This document shows positions 1-7,749 of a DNA stretch of 64,000 bases, piece after piece (within the stretch, counting starts at the first letter, position 1; each line of letters starts with the position of its first letter). The notes under the pieces were generated by a model. The model saw nothing but the letters and a program-made list of their open reading frames with translations, was not told where the DNA came from and ran no database searches. Made by a program: the position numbers and the translations under genes. The stretch comes from Parapedobacter sp964498395 (lineage in GTDB: Bacteria > Bacteroidota > Bacteroidia > Sphingobacteriales > Sphingobacteriaceae): contig CAZCHE010000012.1 of the NCBI GenBank assembly GCA_964498395.1, positions 1 through 64,000 of the forward strand. Reading direction: 5' to 3'.

Positions 1-2217
1 AAAAAAATATTGGAATTCAATAAAAACTCAGACTTCTTAATTTCATTGACAGACCATAATTTCATTAACACAAAAGCGTATTTAAAAGCAAAAGAATTAG
101 GAATAAATATTATTCTCGGTGTAGAACTTCATATTAAAAATTACGAAGGATGCCCGGCATATCACTGTCATATATATTTTGACATTGAAGAATTAACTGA
201 AACCATATTAGATGAACTAAATGAAAAATTAAATCAATTATATCCTAAGAAAGTTGTCGAGAAACTTGACCCAACAATTCCATCTATTCAGGACATCATA
301 AATAAATTTGACGCATACGAATTTATGTTACTTCCTCACGGAGGTCAATCTCACGCTACTTTTGACACGTCCATACCAACGGGAGTTAAGTTTGACACTA
401 CTCTCGAGAAAAGCATTTACTACAACCAGTTTGATGGATTTACTGCAAGAGGAGATGTGAAACTTGAAAAAACCCAAGATTACTTTAAACGGCTCGGCAT
501 AAATGAATTTGTAAATCTTATTACTTGCAGTGATAACTATTTTCCCAATAACTATCCAAATGGAAAAGACCAAAATCCGTTTAAACCAACTTGGATGTTG
601 GCAAAGCCAACATTCAATGGATTACGTCTTTCTCTTTCGGAACAGTCAAGACTTATATACTCAGAAGAGAAGCCCAAAATATGGTCTGAAAATATTAAGT
701 CAATTAAGCATAGCAAAGACAATATTGAAATTGATGTAGAGTTGACGTCTGGACTTAATGTAATTATCGGAGGCTCATCAAGTGGGAAAACTTTACTAGT
801 TGATTCAATCGTTAAACAGCTAACTAAAAACACTGCAACATCAATCTATACTCAATATGAAATAGATAAGATAAAAATTGACAATCCTTCTGGAATGATT
901 CCACATTTTCTGCATCAAAACTACATAATGGGAATTGTGAATAATGTTTCAGAAGATAAAATTGAAGACATTGATATTATCAAAAGAGTATTTCCTGGTG
1001 ACGAAGAAATTAAAGAAAGTATCAACAATGGCTTAAGATTGTTTAAAAAGAACATTCAAGATTTAGTCAAAAATGTCAAAGTTCTAGAAGAAGAAACAGA
1101 AACATTAAGTAAGATTCCCAAACTATCAAGATTGCTCATTAAGAATAATGTAGAAAATAACATTTTTGAAAAATTACTACCCACAGAAATTGAAATCGAA
1201 AAACTCAAATTTTCGCCAACTCGACATTCACAATTTATATCTAACCTTGAAGAAATAGACACTTTCTTAACAACATTTCCTTTTGTAAATCATAATTCAA
1301 CTTTAATTCAAGACTTGAAAAATGAGCTTGATTTATCTTTAGAATACTCCCAAAAAGAAAAACTTGCAAGAGCAATTGTGGTTGAAGAAAAGGAAAACTA
1401 CGATACTCTTTTGAAAGCAAGTGATTCAGAAGAACAGACAAAAAAGCAAAACTTTGAAAAACTGTTAGAATCATTAAAGCGATATACAAAAGCTTACAGG
1501 GAATTTTTCAAAACGATTGAACTCATTTCTAATTATGCACTAAAGTTTGATTCAGAGGAAATCGAATCAATGGGACACAAGCTTTATATAGAAAATGATT
1601 TTGTATTAAACAAAGAGAAATTTTTGGAAACAGTAAATCATTATTTGAAACAGAATATAGCTGATTTCAATAATATTACACCCAATTTATTTTTCGATGC
1701 AAACTTTAAAAAGAAATCACCCAAAGTTCAAGATTATGATGACTTTGAGCAAAAGATTTTCAATAGTTTTGAAGCGTTAAACAAGAAAAAGTATAAAATA
1801 ATCACAGACGATGGTCGAGAGTTTGATAAACTTAGTCCGGGATGGAAAACATCTGTAATTCTTGACATTATATTAGGATATGACAAAGATATTTCTCCTA
1901 TCATTATTGACCAACCGGAGGATAATTTGGCAACGAACTATATAAATAAAGGCTTGGTAACTGCGATAAAGAAAATCAAATCTAAAAAACAAATTATCCT
2001 AGTTTCACACAATGCCACAATTCCAATGCTTGCAGATGCACAAAATATTGTTTTGTGTAGAAACGAAAACAACAAGCTAATAATAAAATCAAGTCCGCTT
2101 GAAGGGAAAATTGATGGTAAAGATGTTGTTGACCACATTGCAGAAATCACAGATGGAGGTAAACCATCCATCAAGAAGCGAGTAAAAAAATATAACCTCA
2201 AAAAATTCAGCGAATAA
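1..2217 (+). CDS. PHP-domain / ABC-type ATPase, 5' end outside window
   Basis: The reading frame is open from the first base, so the true start lies upstream; the TTG at 10 is only the first possible start codon. The N-terminal ~200 visible residues look like a PHP phosphoesterase domain (LTDHN near the start, LPHGG later), here missing its first motif. A long SMC/RecF-like ATPase follows: Walker A GGSSSGKT near 770-800, coiled-coil-like Glu/Lys-rich stretches, a signature-like LSPGWKT near 1830, Walker B IIIDQPEDN near 1905 and an LVSHN switch near 2005. This architecture resembles TrlF-type PHP-ATPases found in mobile and defence contexts. It may hydrolyse nucleic acid or nucleotides in an ATP-gated manner; that role is inferred. 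A small acidic ORF follows one base later. Confidence 0.75.
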   Translation, partial: KKILEFNKNSDFLISLTDHNFINTKAYLKAKELGINIILGVELHIKNYEGCPAYHCHIYFDIEELTETILDELNEKLNQLYPKKVVEKLDPTIPSIQDIINKFDAYEFMLLPHGGQSHATFDTSIPTGVKFDTTLEKSIYYNQFDGFTARGDVKLEKTQDYFKRLGINEFVNLITCSDNYFPNNYPNGKDQNPFKPTWMLAKPTFNGLRLSLSEQSRLIYSEEKPKIWSENIKSIKHSKDNIEIDVELTSGLNVIIGGSSSGKTLLVDSIVKQLTKNTATSIYTQYEIDKIKIDNPSGMIPHFLHQNYIMGIVNNVSEDKIEDIDIIKRVFPGDEEIKESINNGLRLFKKNIQDLVKNVKVLEEETETLSKIPKLSRLLIKNNVENNIFEKLLPTEIEIEKLKFSPTRHSQFISNLEEIDTFLTTFPFVNHNSTLIQDLKNELDLSLEYSQKEKLARAIVVEEKENYDTLLKASDSEEQTKKQNFEKLLESLKRYTKAYREFFKTIELISNYALKFDSEEIESMGHKLYIENDFVLNKEKFLETVNHYLKQNIADFNNITPNLFFDANFKKKSPKVQDYDDFEQKIFNSFEALNKKKYKIITDDGREFDKLSPGWKTSVILDIILGYDKDISPIIIDQPEDNLATNYINKGLVTAIKKIKSKKQIILVSHNATIPMLADAQNIVLCRNENNKLIIKSSPLEGKIDGKDVVDHIAEITDGGKPSIKKRVKKYNLKKFSE

Positions 2218-2218
2218 T

Positions 2219-2455
2219 ATGAAACTAATTTTCACGAAAGATGCTAATAACGAAATTAATGTTCAACTACAAAAAGGGACAGTTGTTGAAGATTTTTCAT
2301 ATACTGAAATGGTAAGTCAGCTATTAACAAGTAATGTTTTTGATGATACTGATTTTACGAATCTTTCAGAAGAAGAACAAGCAAAAATTCAAACTATGCT
2401 TGACAAAATTAGTGCAGTATTTCAAGACGAAGAAGAAGATAATGAAGCAGAATGA
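2219..2455 (+). CDS. small acidic protein partner of the PHP-ATPase
   Basis: A 78-residue protein whose ATG follows the TAA of the ATPase gene after one base, so the two are surely co-transcribed and probably translationally coupled. It is strongly acidic, especially at the C-terminus (EDEEEDNEAE-like tail), with no signal peptide or membrane segment. I recognise no family. Small acidic proteins paired with large nucleases or ATPases are often inhibitors or complex subunits, but that is inference from context. The gene ends 12 bases before the first attC-like site, making it the last gene of its cassette. Confidence 0.7.
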   Translation: MKLIFTKDANNEINVQLQKGTVVEDFSYTEMVSQLLTSNVFDDTDFTNLSEEEQAKIQTMLDKISAVFQDEEEDNEAE

Positions 2456-2467
2456 CAGAACACCAGC

Positions 2468-2599
2468 CACTAACAGGCGTTTGGCAAAAAAGCGGGTTCA
2501 GTGCATATACGAAGCTTTGTGCTTCGTATCAAGTTCAGTGCTGGCAGACAGTTTAGTGCTTCGAAATCCGCTTCTTCGCCAAGCGCCAAACCGTTAGCG
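2468..2599 (+). repeat. attC-like site 1
   Basis: An imperfect palindrome with left core CACTAAC (2468-2474) and right core GTTAGCG (2593-2599). The inner arms GGCGTTTGGC and GCCAAGCGCC pair, as do AAGCGGG and CCGCTTC. The loop contains a perfect 9-bp stem, ATACGAAGC (2507-2515) with GCTTCGTAT (2521-2529). The predicted crossover is between 2593 and 2594. The site marks the end of the PHP-ATPase cassette. Confidence 0.75.
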
Positions 2600-2646
2600 G
2601 TCATTGTAGGGCGACCCAACACATACGACAACCAACGCAGGACAAA

Positions 2647-3021
2647 CTACTTTTCCTTAATAACTATGCGGTGCGACAATCCCCATTTCAATAATTGTTC
2701 AGCAATGGGGACAAAAGATTTTCCGTATTCGGTTATGGAATATTCTACTGTAACAGGTTTCGTATCGTGGACAACACGTCTGACGAGTTTGTTTATTTCC
2801 AAATCCTTTAACTCTTTGGACAACATTTTTGCGGAAATGTCGGGTATGCCCCTAACCATTTCCATAAAGTAGTTTTTGTCGCTCGCCTTTATGGTCAGGT
2901 AAAGTAAAATCATCAACTTCCATTTTCCGCCCCAAATTTCAATGCTATCTCTTAATGCCAACATAGCTTCGTTGCATTGTTCAGGCGACACGTTTTTTCT
3001 TGATTTAATCTTCATTGTCAA
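2647..3021 (-). CDS. HxlR-family winged-helix regulator
   Basis: A 124-residue protein with the HxlR signature GGKWKLMILLYL (residues ~31-42) followed by a winged helix, LSKELKDLE recognition region and a TVEYSITEYGKS wing. The family usually runs 110-130 residues and binds DNA as a dimer, often sensing aldehydes, quinones or redox state through a Cys; a Cys is present near position 17. It is divergent from the NAD(P)-binding oxidoreductase at 3112, which it probably controls. It is the only gene in the array reading against the attC direction. Confidence 0.88.
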   Translation of the reverse strand: MTMKIKSRKNVSPEQCNEAMLALRDSIEIWGGKWKLMILLYLTIKASDKNYFMEMVRGIPDISAKMLSKELKDLEINKLVRRVVHDTKPVTVEYSITEYGKSFVPIAEQLLKWGLSHRIVIKEK

Positions 3022-3111
3022 TATAGTTACCTTTTGGTAATTAGTTACGATTAGTTAATCCATTACAAAATTACACTAAATAATTCAGAACTTTGCACGC
3101 AAAAGAAAACG
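3022..3111. promoter_or_regulatory. divergent operator/promoter region between HxlR gene and SDR
   Basis: The 90-bp divergent spacer holds repeated TTAGTTA/TAATTAG elements (around 3028-3062, e.g. TAGTTAC twice and TAGTTAATC), a likely binding region for the HxlR-type regulator. The exact operator and -7/-33 boxes cannot be fixed by eye. Confidence 0.4.
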
Positions 3112-3753
3112 ATGATGACAATTACAATTTTTGGAGCAACAGGACGAATGCAACATTTGTTGGTGCAACAAGCACTTGACAAAGGATTTAAAGTGATAGG
3201 TTATGCAAGAACACCTTCTAAAATGACCATTCAACACCCTAACCTAACCATAAAAAAAGGAACGTTAGACGATTTGCCAGCCATTGAAGAAGCAATAAAA
3301 GGAAGTGACGCAGTTATTGAAACTGTTGGTTGTGTAAGCGAAGGAACGAAACTCATTATACAGGCTATGCAAAAGTTTAATATAAAACGGCTCATTGTGG
3401 TTTCAACCTCAAACGCAAAGGACAAAAATGATTTGCCCGATAAAAAGTTTTCCCGATTACTTGCGGTTACAAGAGTTGTATTGAAATTCTTAGGATTGTT
3501 CAATTCTCAATATGGAAATGCAGTTTCAGAACTTCGTAAAATAGCAGAAATTGTGCGAAACTCTGACTTAGATTGGACATTAGTAAGAGTGGCAGGTTTG
3601 ACGAATAAAGCTAAATCCAACAATGTTAAGTCAGGATATTTAGGACAAGGCATTATCAGTTTTCAAACTTCCCGTGCAGATATGGCGGACTTTCTTTTAA
3701 ACCAAGTAACAGACACGACATACATACGACAAGCACCAGCTATCAGCAGTTGA
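3112..3753 (+). CDS. NAD(P)-binding SDR-like oxidoreductase
   Basis: A 213-residue atypical short-chain dehydrogenase of the NAD(P)H-binding (NmrA/SDR_a5-like) type. The N-terminal Rossmann fingerprint is GATGRMQ (residues 8-14), where the usual third glycine is replaced by Gln. SDAVIETVG and LIVVSTSNAK correspond to the later beta strands of the fold. Two ATGs are adjacent (3112 and 3115); either may be used. The divergent HxlR gene suggests induction by a small electrophile or quinone, as for other HxlR-SDR pairs. The gene ends 27 bases before its attC-like site. The substrate is unknown. Confidence 0.8.
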   Translation: MMTITIFGATGRMQHLLVQQALDKGFKVIGYARTPSKMTIQHPNLTIKKGTLDDLPAIEEAIKGSDAVIETVGCVSEGTKLIIQAMQKFNIKRLIVVSTSNAKDKNDLPDKKFSRLLAVTRVVLKFLGLFNSQYGNAVSELRKIAEIVRNSDLDWTLVRVAGLTNKAKSNNVKSGYLGQGIISFQTSRADMADFLLNQVTDTTYIRQAPAISS

Positions 3754-3780
3754 AACGAACAGGCAAAGAAAACAACGAAC

Positions 3781-3876
3781 CGCTAACAAGGGTTTGGCGT
3801 CAGGCGTGGTTTAGTTCTTCGTTTGAAGTTTACGGCAAAAAATCCCACTCGAACGCCAAGCCCCGACCCGTTGGCA
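3781..3876 (+). repeat. attC-like site 2
   Basis: Left core CGCTAAC (3781-3787), right core GTTGGCA (3870-3876). Inner arms GGGTTTGGCGTCAGGCGTGG and CCCACTCGAACGCCAAGCCC pair. The base at 3780 extends the left core to CCGCTAAC, the exact reverse complement of GTTAGCGG at 2593-2600, the left end of this same cassette. A 28-base block covering the left core (3768-3795) recurs identically at 5855-5882. Confidence 0.78.
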
Positions 3877-4038
3877 GTAATTTTAACGGACGACCGTGCA
3901 AACATCAACAGACGGACAAAACGAACCGACCAAGCCCACCCACCACCCAAATTTTAACGACTGACAATTTTTTTTTTTTGTGAAAAACTTGCGTAGCTAA
4001 ATAACTACACTTTTATTTGTAGCTAAATAACTTCATAA
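3877..4038 (+). promoter_or_regulatory. leader of ArsR operon with repeated GTAGCTAAATAACT operator
   Basis: GTAGCTAAATAACT occurs twice, at 3993-4006 and 4019-4032, 26 bases apart, and each copy is itself nearly palindromic, fitting a dimeric ArsR-type repressor. The second copy ends six bases before the ATG, so binding would block transcription or initiation. TTTATTTG (4012-4019) between the copies is a near match to the Bacteroidota -7 box. A long T run (3968-3979) lies just upstream. Autoregulation is inferred. Confidence 0.55.
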
Positions 4039-4359
4039 ATGAATTTAAGACGAGACGTTTTTCAAGCTATTGCAGACCCGACAAGACGGGCAATACTTCT
4101 GTTAGTTGCAACACAATCAATGACAGCAGGTGCAATCGCTTCAAACTTTGACACGGCACGACCGACTGTTTCAAAGCACTTGCAAATTCTTACCGAATGT
4201 GAACTATTAAAACAAGAGCAAAACGGCAGAGAAATTTATTACCATATCAACGCAAAAAAAATGAAAGAAGTAGCAGACTTTATTGAACCGTTCCGCAAAA
4301 TGTGGGACGACAGGTTTAACAAGTTGGAAGCTGTAATGAAAAACTATAAAAAGAAATAG
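4039..4359 (+). CDS. ArsR/SmtB-family winged-helix repressor
   Basis: A 106-residue protein with the ArsR fold: FQAIADPTRRAILLLV at the start and the recognition helix region TARPTVSKHLQILTECELL around residues 47-65, then a wing (NGREIYYHINAKKM). The metal-binding Cys motifs of classical SmtB/ArsR are absent, which places it with the AHSA1-associated subgroup seen in Bacteroidota. It is first in a four-gene operon and is probably autoregulated through the two 14-bp repeats just upstream. Confidence 0.9.
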   Translation: MNLRRDVFQAIADPTRRAILLLVATQSMTAGAIASNFDTARPTVSKHLQILTECELLKQEQNGREIYYHINAKKMKEVADFIEPFRKMWDDRFNKLEAVMKNYKKK

Positions 4360-4362
4360 ATA

Positions 4363-4827
4363 ATGGAACAAAAAACAAAAGTAAATGCCGAAGACGGCAA
4401 ACAAGAAATCGTAATTACAAGGGAATTTGATTTGCCTTTGGAATTACTTTTTAAAGCATACGAAGAACCCGAACTTTTTGAGCAGTGGATGGGAACAAAA
4501 GTGTTGAAAATGGAAAGCAAAAAACACGGTTCTTATGCCTTTGAAACATCATACAACGGAAACGTGGTGTTTCGTGCAAACGGAACAATACACGAATTTG
4601 TTCCGAACCAAAAAATCACACGAACATTTGAAATGGAAAACACACCGTTTCCTGTTCAGCTTGAATATTTGGAGTTTGAAAAACTGACAGACGAAACAAG
4701 CAGACTGACAATGCACATCGTTTTTAAATCCATTGAGTTCAGAAACCAACTTTTACAAATGCCATTTGCACAAGGTATTAATATGGCACACAACAAACTA
4801 CAAGAAATCGTAAACAAATTAAAATAA
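4363..4827 (+). CDS. SRPBCC/AHSA1-family protein
   Basis: A 154-residue START-like fold protein: ITREFDLPLELLFKAYEEPELFEQWMG at the N-terminus is the typical AHSA1 (activator of Hsp90 ATPase homologue 1-like) beginning, followed by beta-strand-rich sequence and a C-terminal helix (GINMAHNKLQEIVNKLK). Bacterial members bind hydrophobic ligands; their roles are mostly unknown. It begins three bases after the ArsR gene and precedes DoxX by six, so it belongs to one transcript. ArsR-AHSA1 pairs are widespread. Confidence 0.88.
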   Translation: MEQKTKVNAEDGKQEIVITREFDLPLELLFKAYEEPELFEQWMGTKVLKMESKKHGSYAFETSYNGNVVFRANGTIHEFVPNQKITRTFEMENTPFPVQLEYLEFEKLTDETSRLTMHIVFKSIEFRNQLLQMPFAQGINMAHNKLQEIVNKLK

Positions 4828-4833
4828 CGAAAA

Positions 4834-5217
4834 ATGACAAAGCGAAATAAAATTATCTATTGGATTGCGACAGTTTGGTTAGCAGTAGCAATGATTGCAA
4901 GTGGAATACAACAAATTTTTTCGATAGGCGGATTTGTTGAAATAATGACAAGGTTAGAATATCCAACCTATTTTTCCGTCATTCTTGGCGTTTGGAAAAT
5001 TGCAGGTGTTGTGGCAATACTAATTCCGAAATTTCCATTATTGAAAGAATGGGCTTATGCAGGATTTTTCTTTGTAATGTCGGGAGCAATTTTTTCTCAT
5101 TTGGCAGTTGGCGATGAAGCGGTAGAATTGTTTGCACCAATATTTCTTTTAATACTAACCGTTTTGTCGTGGTATTTCAGACCGAATGACCGTAAAATTT
5201 CAATCACTCAAAAATGA
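4834..5217 (+). CDS. DoxX-like membrane protein
   Basis: A 127-residue inner-membrane protein with four hydrophobic segments (about residues 7-25, 43-62, 70-88 and 98-115) and short loops, the size and topology of DoxX-like proteins. Members are tied to sulfur or redox stress in some bacteria, but this branch is uncharacterised. The stop codon overlaps the ATG of the next gene (ATGA at 5214-5217), evidence for translational coupling within the ArsR operon. Confidence 0.82.
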   Translation: MTKRNKIIYWIATVWLAVAMIASGIQQIFSIGGFVEIMTRLEYPTYFSVILGVWKIAGVVAILIPKFPLLKEWAYAGFFFVMSGAIFSHLAVGDEAVELFAPIFLLILTVLSWYFRPNDRKISITQK

Positions 5218-5852
5218 AAATAGAATTAAATCCGCAAGTAGATAAATATCTTATTGGCGGCTGTATGCGTTGTAAATACGGTGGAACACTGCAATGCAAA
5301 GTCAATACTTGGCGTGAAGAATTAGAAACGCTAAGGCAAATCGTTTTGGAAACAGGTTTGAAGGAAGAAATAAAATGGGGTGTTCCTGTTTATACACACA
5401 ACGGAAAAAATGTGTTGTCCGTAGCAGCGTTAAAAGACTTTGCAACCATTGGATTTTTCAAAGGCGTTTTATTGACCGACAGCCATAAAATTCTTGAACA
5501 GCAAGGTAATTTACAATCTGACAGAATTGTAAGATTTACTAAAACAACCGACATAGAAAAATTGGAAGATGTTTTGAAATCTTACATAAAAGAAGCCGTT
5601 GCCATAGAAGAAAGCGGAAAGAAAGTAGAGTTTAAGAAAAATCCCGAACCAATTCCCGAAGAACTACTACAAATGTTTGAACAAGACCCTGCATTTAAAA
5701 AGGCCTTTTACGCTTTAACATCAGGACGGCAAAGGGGTTACATCATTCACTTTTCCCAACCCAAACAATCGCAAACAAGGATAGGAAGAATTGAAAAATA
5801 CAAGCAACAGATTTTTGCCGGTGTAGGACTCAACGACAAGTATAGTTGCTGA
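5214..5852 (+). CDS. DUF1801 / YdeI-like protein
   Basis: A 212-residue cytosolic protein. The N-terminus carries a Cys cluster (GGCMRCKYGGTLQCKV, residues ~15-30), the centre matches the DUF1801 fold (EEIKWGVPVYTHNGKNVLSVAALKDFATIGFFKG), and the C-terminus has the YdeI/OmpD-associated signature (SGRQRGYIIHFSQPKQSQTRIGRIEKY). It starts inside the stop codon of the DoxX gene and ends 14 bases before the attC-like site. No biochemical function is established for the family. Confidence 0.85.
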   Translation: MKIELNPQVDKYLIGGCMRCKYGGTLQCKVNTWREELETLRQIVLETGLKEEIKWGVPVYTHNGKNVLSVAALKDFATIGFFKGVLLTDSHKILEQQGNLQSDRIVRFTKTTDIEKLEDVLKSYIKEAVAIEESGKKVEFKKNPEPIPEELLQMFEQDPAFKKAFYALTSGRQRGYIIHFSQPKQSQTRIGRIEKYKQQIFAGVGLNDKYSC

Positions 5853-5867
5853 CAGAAAACAACGAAC

Positions 5868-5999
5868 CGCTAACAAGGGTTTTGCAAGAGAGCGGGCGAA
5901 CGGCTTCGTATCAACATTTTTGCTAAATTTTCAGTTTGGTTCTTCGATTGAGCGTTAGTGCAAAAATCCGCTCCCTCGCAAAGCCCCGAAACGTTACAG
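5868..5999 (+). repeat. attC-like site 3
   Basis: Left core CGCTAAC (5868-5874), right core GTTACAG (5993-5999). The arms GGGTTTTGCAAGAGAGCGG and CCGCTCCCTCGCAAAGCCC pair at 16 of 19 positions. This is the exception for end matching: the cassette's left end GTTGGCAG (3870-3877) and right end CCGCTAAC (5867-5874) pair at 6 of 8, one mismatch being a possible G-T pair. The loop carries the GTTCTTCG motif seen in other sites. Confidence 0.78.
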
Positions 6000-6042
6000 G
6001 CAATGTTACAACCGACCGCTTCCGACAATGATTTGACAGAAT

Positions 6043-6609
6043 ATGGAACAATACAAATACTTCAAACTTTTTCACGACATTAGCACGGATGACTACGAAT
6101 TGCTGAACAAAAATCTGAAAACAAAAAAATTCAAAAAAGGCGAACTCATAACAGTAGCAGGACAAACGCAACGAGAACTTTATTTTGTAAAAAGTGGTGT
6201 GCAAATGTCTTTCTTTGATGCAGATAACAAAACACACGTTATTGCATTTACCTATCCGCCAAACTTGTGTGCCATTCCCGACTCGTTTTCGTTTCAAGCT
6301 CCGTCAAAATACTTTCTGACTTGCCTTACAGACAGCGAATTGGATTACATCACTTTTGATGAACTACAAAAGCTCTTTGACCAATCACAACAAATTGAGC
6401 GGCTTTTCAGACGTATGACAGAAGCAGTTTTGGCAGGAATAATTAACAGACATATTGAGTTGCACAGTATGACGATTGAAGAACGATACAAGACATTTTG
6501 CCAGCGTAGTTTACATTTGTTGCAACTTGTGCCACACAAATACATTGCCTCCTATTTGGGCATTGACCCGACTAATTTTAGTAAATTATTTAACACCGTA
6601 AAAATCTAA
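6043..6609 (+). CDS. Crp/Fnr-family regulator
   Basis: A 188-residue protein with an N-terminal cyclic-nucleotide-binding-type beta roll (KFKKGELITVAGQTQRELYFVKSG, residues ~29-52), a long dimerisation helix, and a short C-terminal HTH (VPHKYIASYLGIDPTNFSKLF). The RxSA phosphate-binding signature of true cAMP receptors is not evident, so the ligand is unknown; many Bacteroidota members of this type lie next to the gene they control. It precedes the hydrolase at 6676 by 66 bases in the same cassette. Confidence 0.88.
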   Translation: MEQYKYFKLFHDISTDDYELLNKNLKTKKFKKGELITVAGQTQRELYFVKSGVQMSFFDADNKTHVIAFTYPPNLCAIPDSFSFQAPSKYFLTCLTDSELDYITFDELQKLFDQSQQIERLFRRMTEAVLAGIINRHIELHSMTIEERYKTFCQRSLHLLQLVPHKYIASYLGIDPTNFSKLFNTVKI

Positions 6610-6675
6610 TATTGGTATAGACCAACTTTTATTTTTAAATTACTCTCGACCTTTGCCATAGAAAATTTAAATAGT

Positions 6676-7533
6676 ATGGCAAATCATTGGCTTAACAAAT
6701 CTGAGTATCCGTTTATATCAAATTATTTTGACATCAACGGACAAAAGTTGCACTACATTGACGAGGGAAAAGGCGAAACGATTTTGTTCCTTCACGGAAC
6801 ACCTTCTTGGAGTTTTGATTATCGTAACATTATTAAAAATTTGAGAGCAAATTACAGATGTGTTGCGATTGACCACATTGGCTTTGGACTTTCCGACAAA
6901 CCGATGTATTACGACTACTCAACGCAAAACCACAGTAAAACGCTTGAAAAATTTGTACTTGAAAAACAGCTTGATAACATTACGCTTGTTGTTCACGATT
7001 TTGGTGGTGCAATAGGACTAAATTTTGCTATGCAATATCCCGAAAAAATAAAGCGTTTGGTTGTTCTAAATTCTTGGCTTTGGAGTAGTAAAACCGACCC
7101 CGATTTCATTAAATTGAGTAAGATATTAAAAAGTCCATTGCTTCCGTTTTTGTATCGATATTTAAACTTTTCTCCAAAATTCATTTTGCCAAAATCGTTT
7201 GGCGACCACAAACTTTCTAAACATTTAGTAAAGCAATACACAAAACCATTTGCTGACAAAACTCAACGCAATGGAGCATTGGCATTTGCGAAATCGTTGC
7301 TTAACGACCAAGACTGGTTTGAAGAACTTTGGAACAAACGGCAAGTAATTTCAAACAAACCGACACTTTTCATTTGGGGTTTAAAAGACCCTATTATCAA
7401 GCCGCATTATCTTGACAAGTTTGAAAAAGGTTTCCAAAATTCAAAGACAAAACGATTGGAAACAAGCGGACATTTTCCGCAAGAAGAACAACCCGAAATT
7501 GTAGCAAAAGCAATATCAGAGTTCCTAAACTGA
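6676..7533 (+). CDS. haloalkane dehalogenase-like alpha/beta hydrolase
   Basis: A 285-residue alpha/beta hydrolase. HGTP (residues 40-43) forms the oxyanion region, the nucleophile is Asp108 in VVHDFGG, with Asp238 (WGLKDP) and His266 (SGHFPQEE) as probable acid and base. An aspartate nucleophile places it with haloalkane dehalogenases and epoxide hydrolases. The halide-stabilising Trp normally after the nucleophile is Phe here, so dehalogenation is uncertain. It ends 13 bases before its attC-like site and is preceded by a Crp-type regulator, a regulator-enzyme cassette. Confidence 0.82.
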   Translation: MANHWLNKSEYPFISNYFDINGQKLHYIDEGKGETILFLHGTPSWSFDYRNIIKNLRANYRCVAIDHIGFGLSDKPMYYDYSTQNHSKTLEKFVLEKQLDNITLVVHDFGGAIGLNFAMQYPEKIKRLVVLNSWLWSSKTDPDFIKLSKILKSPLLPFLYRYLNFSPKFILPKSFGDHKLSKHLVKQYTKPFADKTQRNGALAFAKSLLNDQDWFEELWNKRQVISNKPTLFIWGLKDPIIKPHYLDKFEKGFQNSKTKRLETSGHFPQEEQPEIVAKAISEFLN

Positions 7534-7546
7534 CAAAAAACACTGC

Positions 7547-7740
7547 CTGTAACAAGGGTTTTGCAAAATGGCGGGGTTACGGCTAAGTTGAAAATTTGTG
7601 CATTTTAATCCGCAAAAGCCAATTTTATTGGCTTTTTTCATAAATTAGCAAATAGAAATTGGCTTTTGCTACGTTCCGTCTAAATCGAAACTTTCGGCTT
7701 CGATTTTCCGCCACTATCGCCAAGCCGCGGCCCGTTATAG
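7547..7740 (+). repeat. attC-like site 4
   Basis: Left core CTGTAAC (7547-7553), right core GTTATAG (7734-7740). GCCTGTAAC at 7545-7553 is the exact reverse complement of GTTACAGGC at 5993-6001, the left end of the same cassette. The inner arms GGGTTTTGC and GCCAAGCC pair, as do GGCGG and CCGCC. At about 194 bases it is the longest of the six because the loop holds an inserted terminator-like hairpin. Confidence 0.78.
7614..7638 (+). terminator. terminator-like hairpin inside attC loop
   Basis: A perfect 10-bp stem, AAAAGCCAAT (7614-7623) and ATTGGCTTTT (7627-7636), with a TTT loop and a trailing T-rich end, has the form of an intrinsic terminator and would end the hydrolase transcript. A related ATTGGCTTTT recurs at about 7659-7668, still in the attC loop. 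Confidence 0.5.
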
Positions 7741-7749
7741 GCAACCAAA

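Noticed and set aside
2334..2872. Plus-strand frames of 87 and 123 codons running through attC-like site 1
   Set aside because: They overlap real genes or the palindrome and have no family features; the palindrome and the HxlR gene explain the sequence.
3750..3983. 77-codon frame across attC-like site 2
   Set aside because: It reads through the palindromic arms and a low-complexity T run; not a plausible protein.
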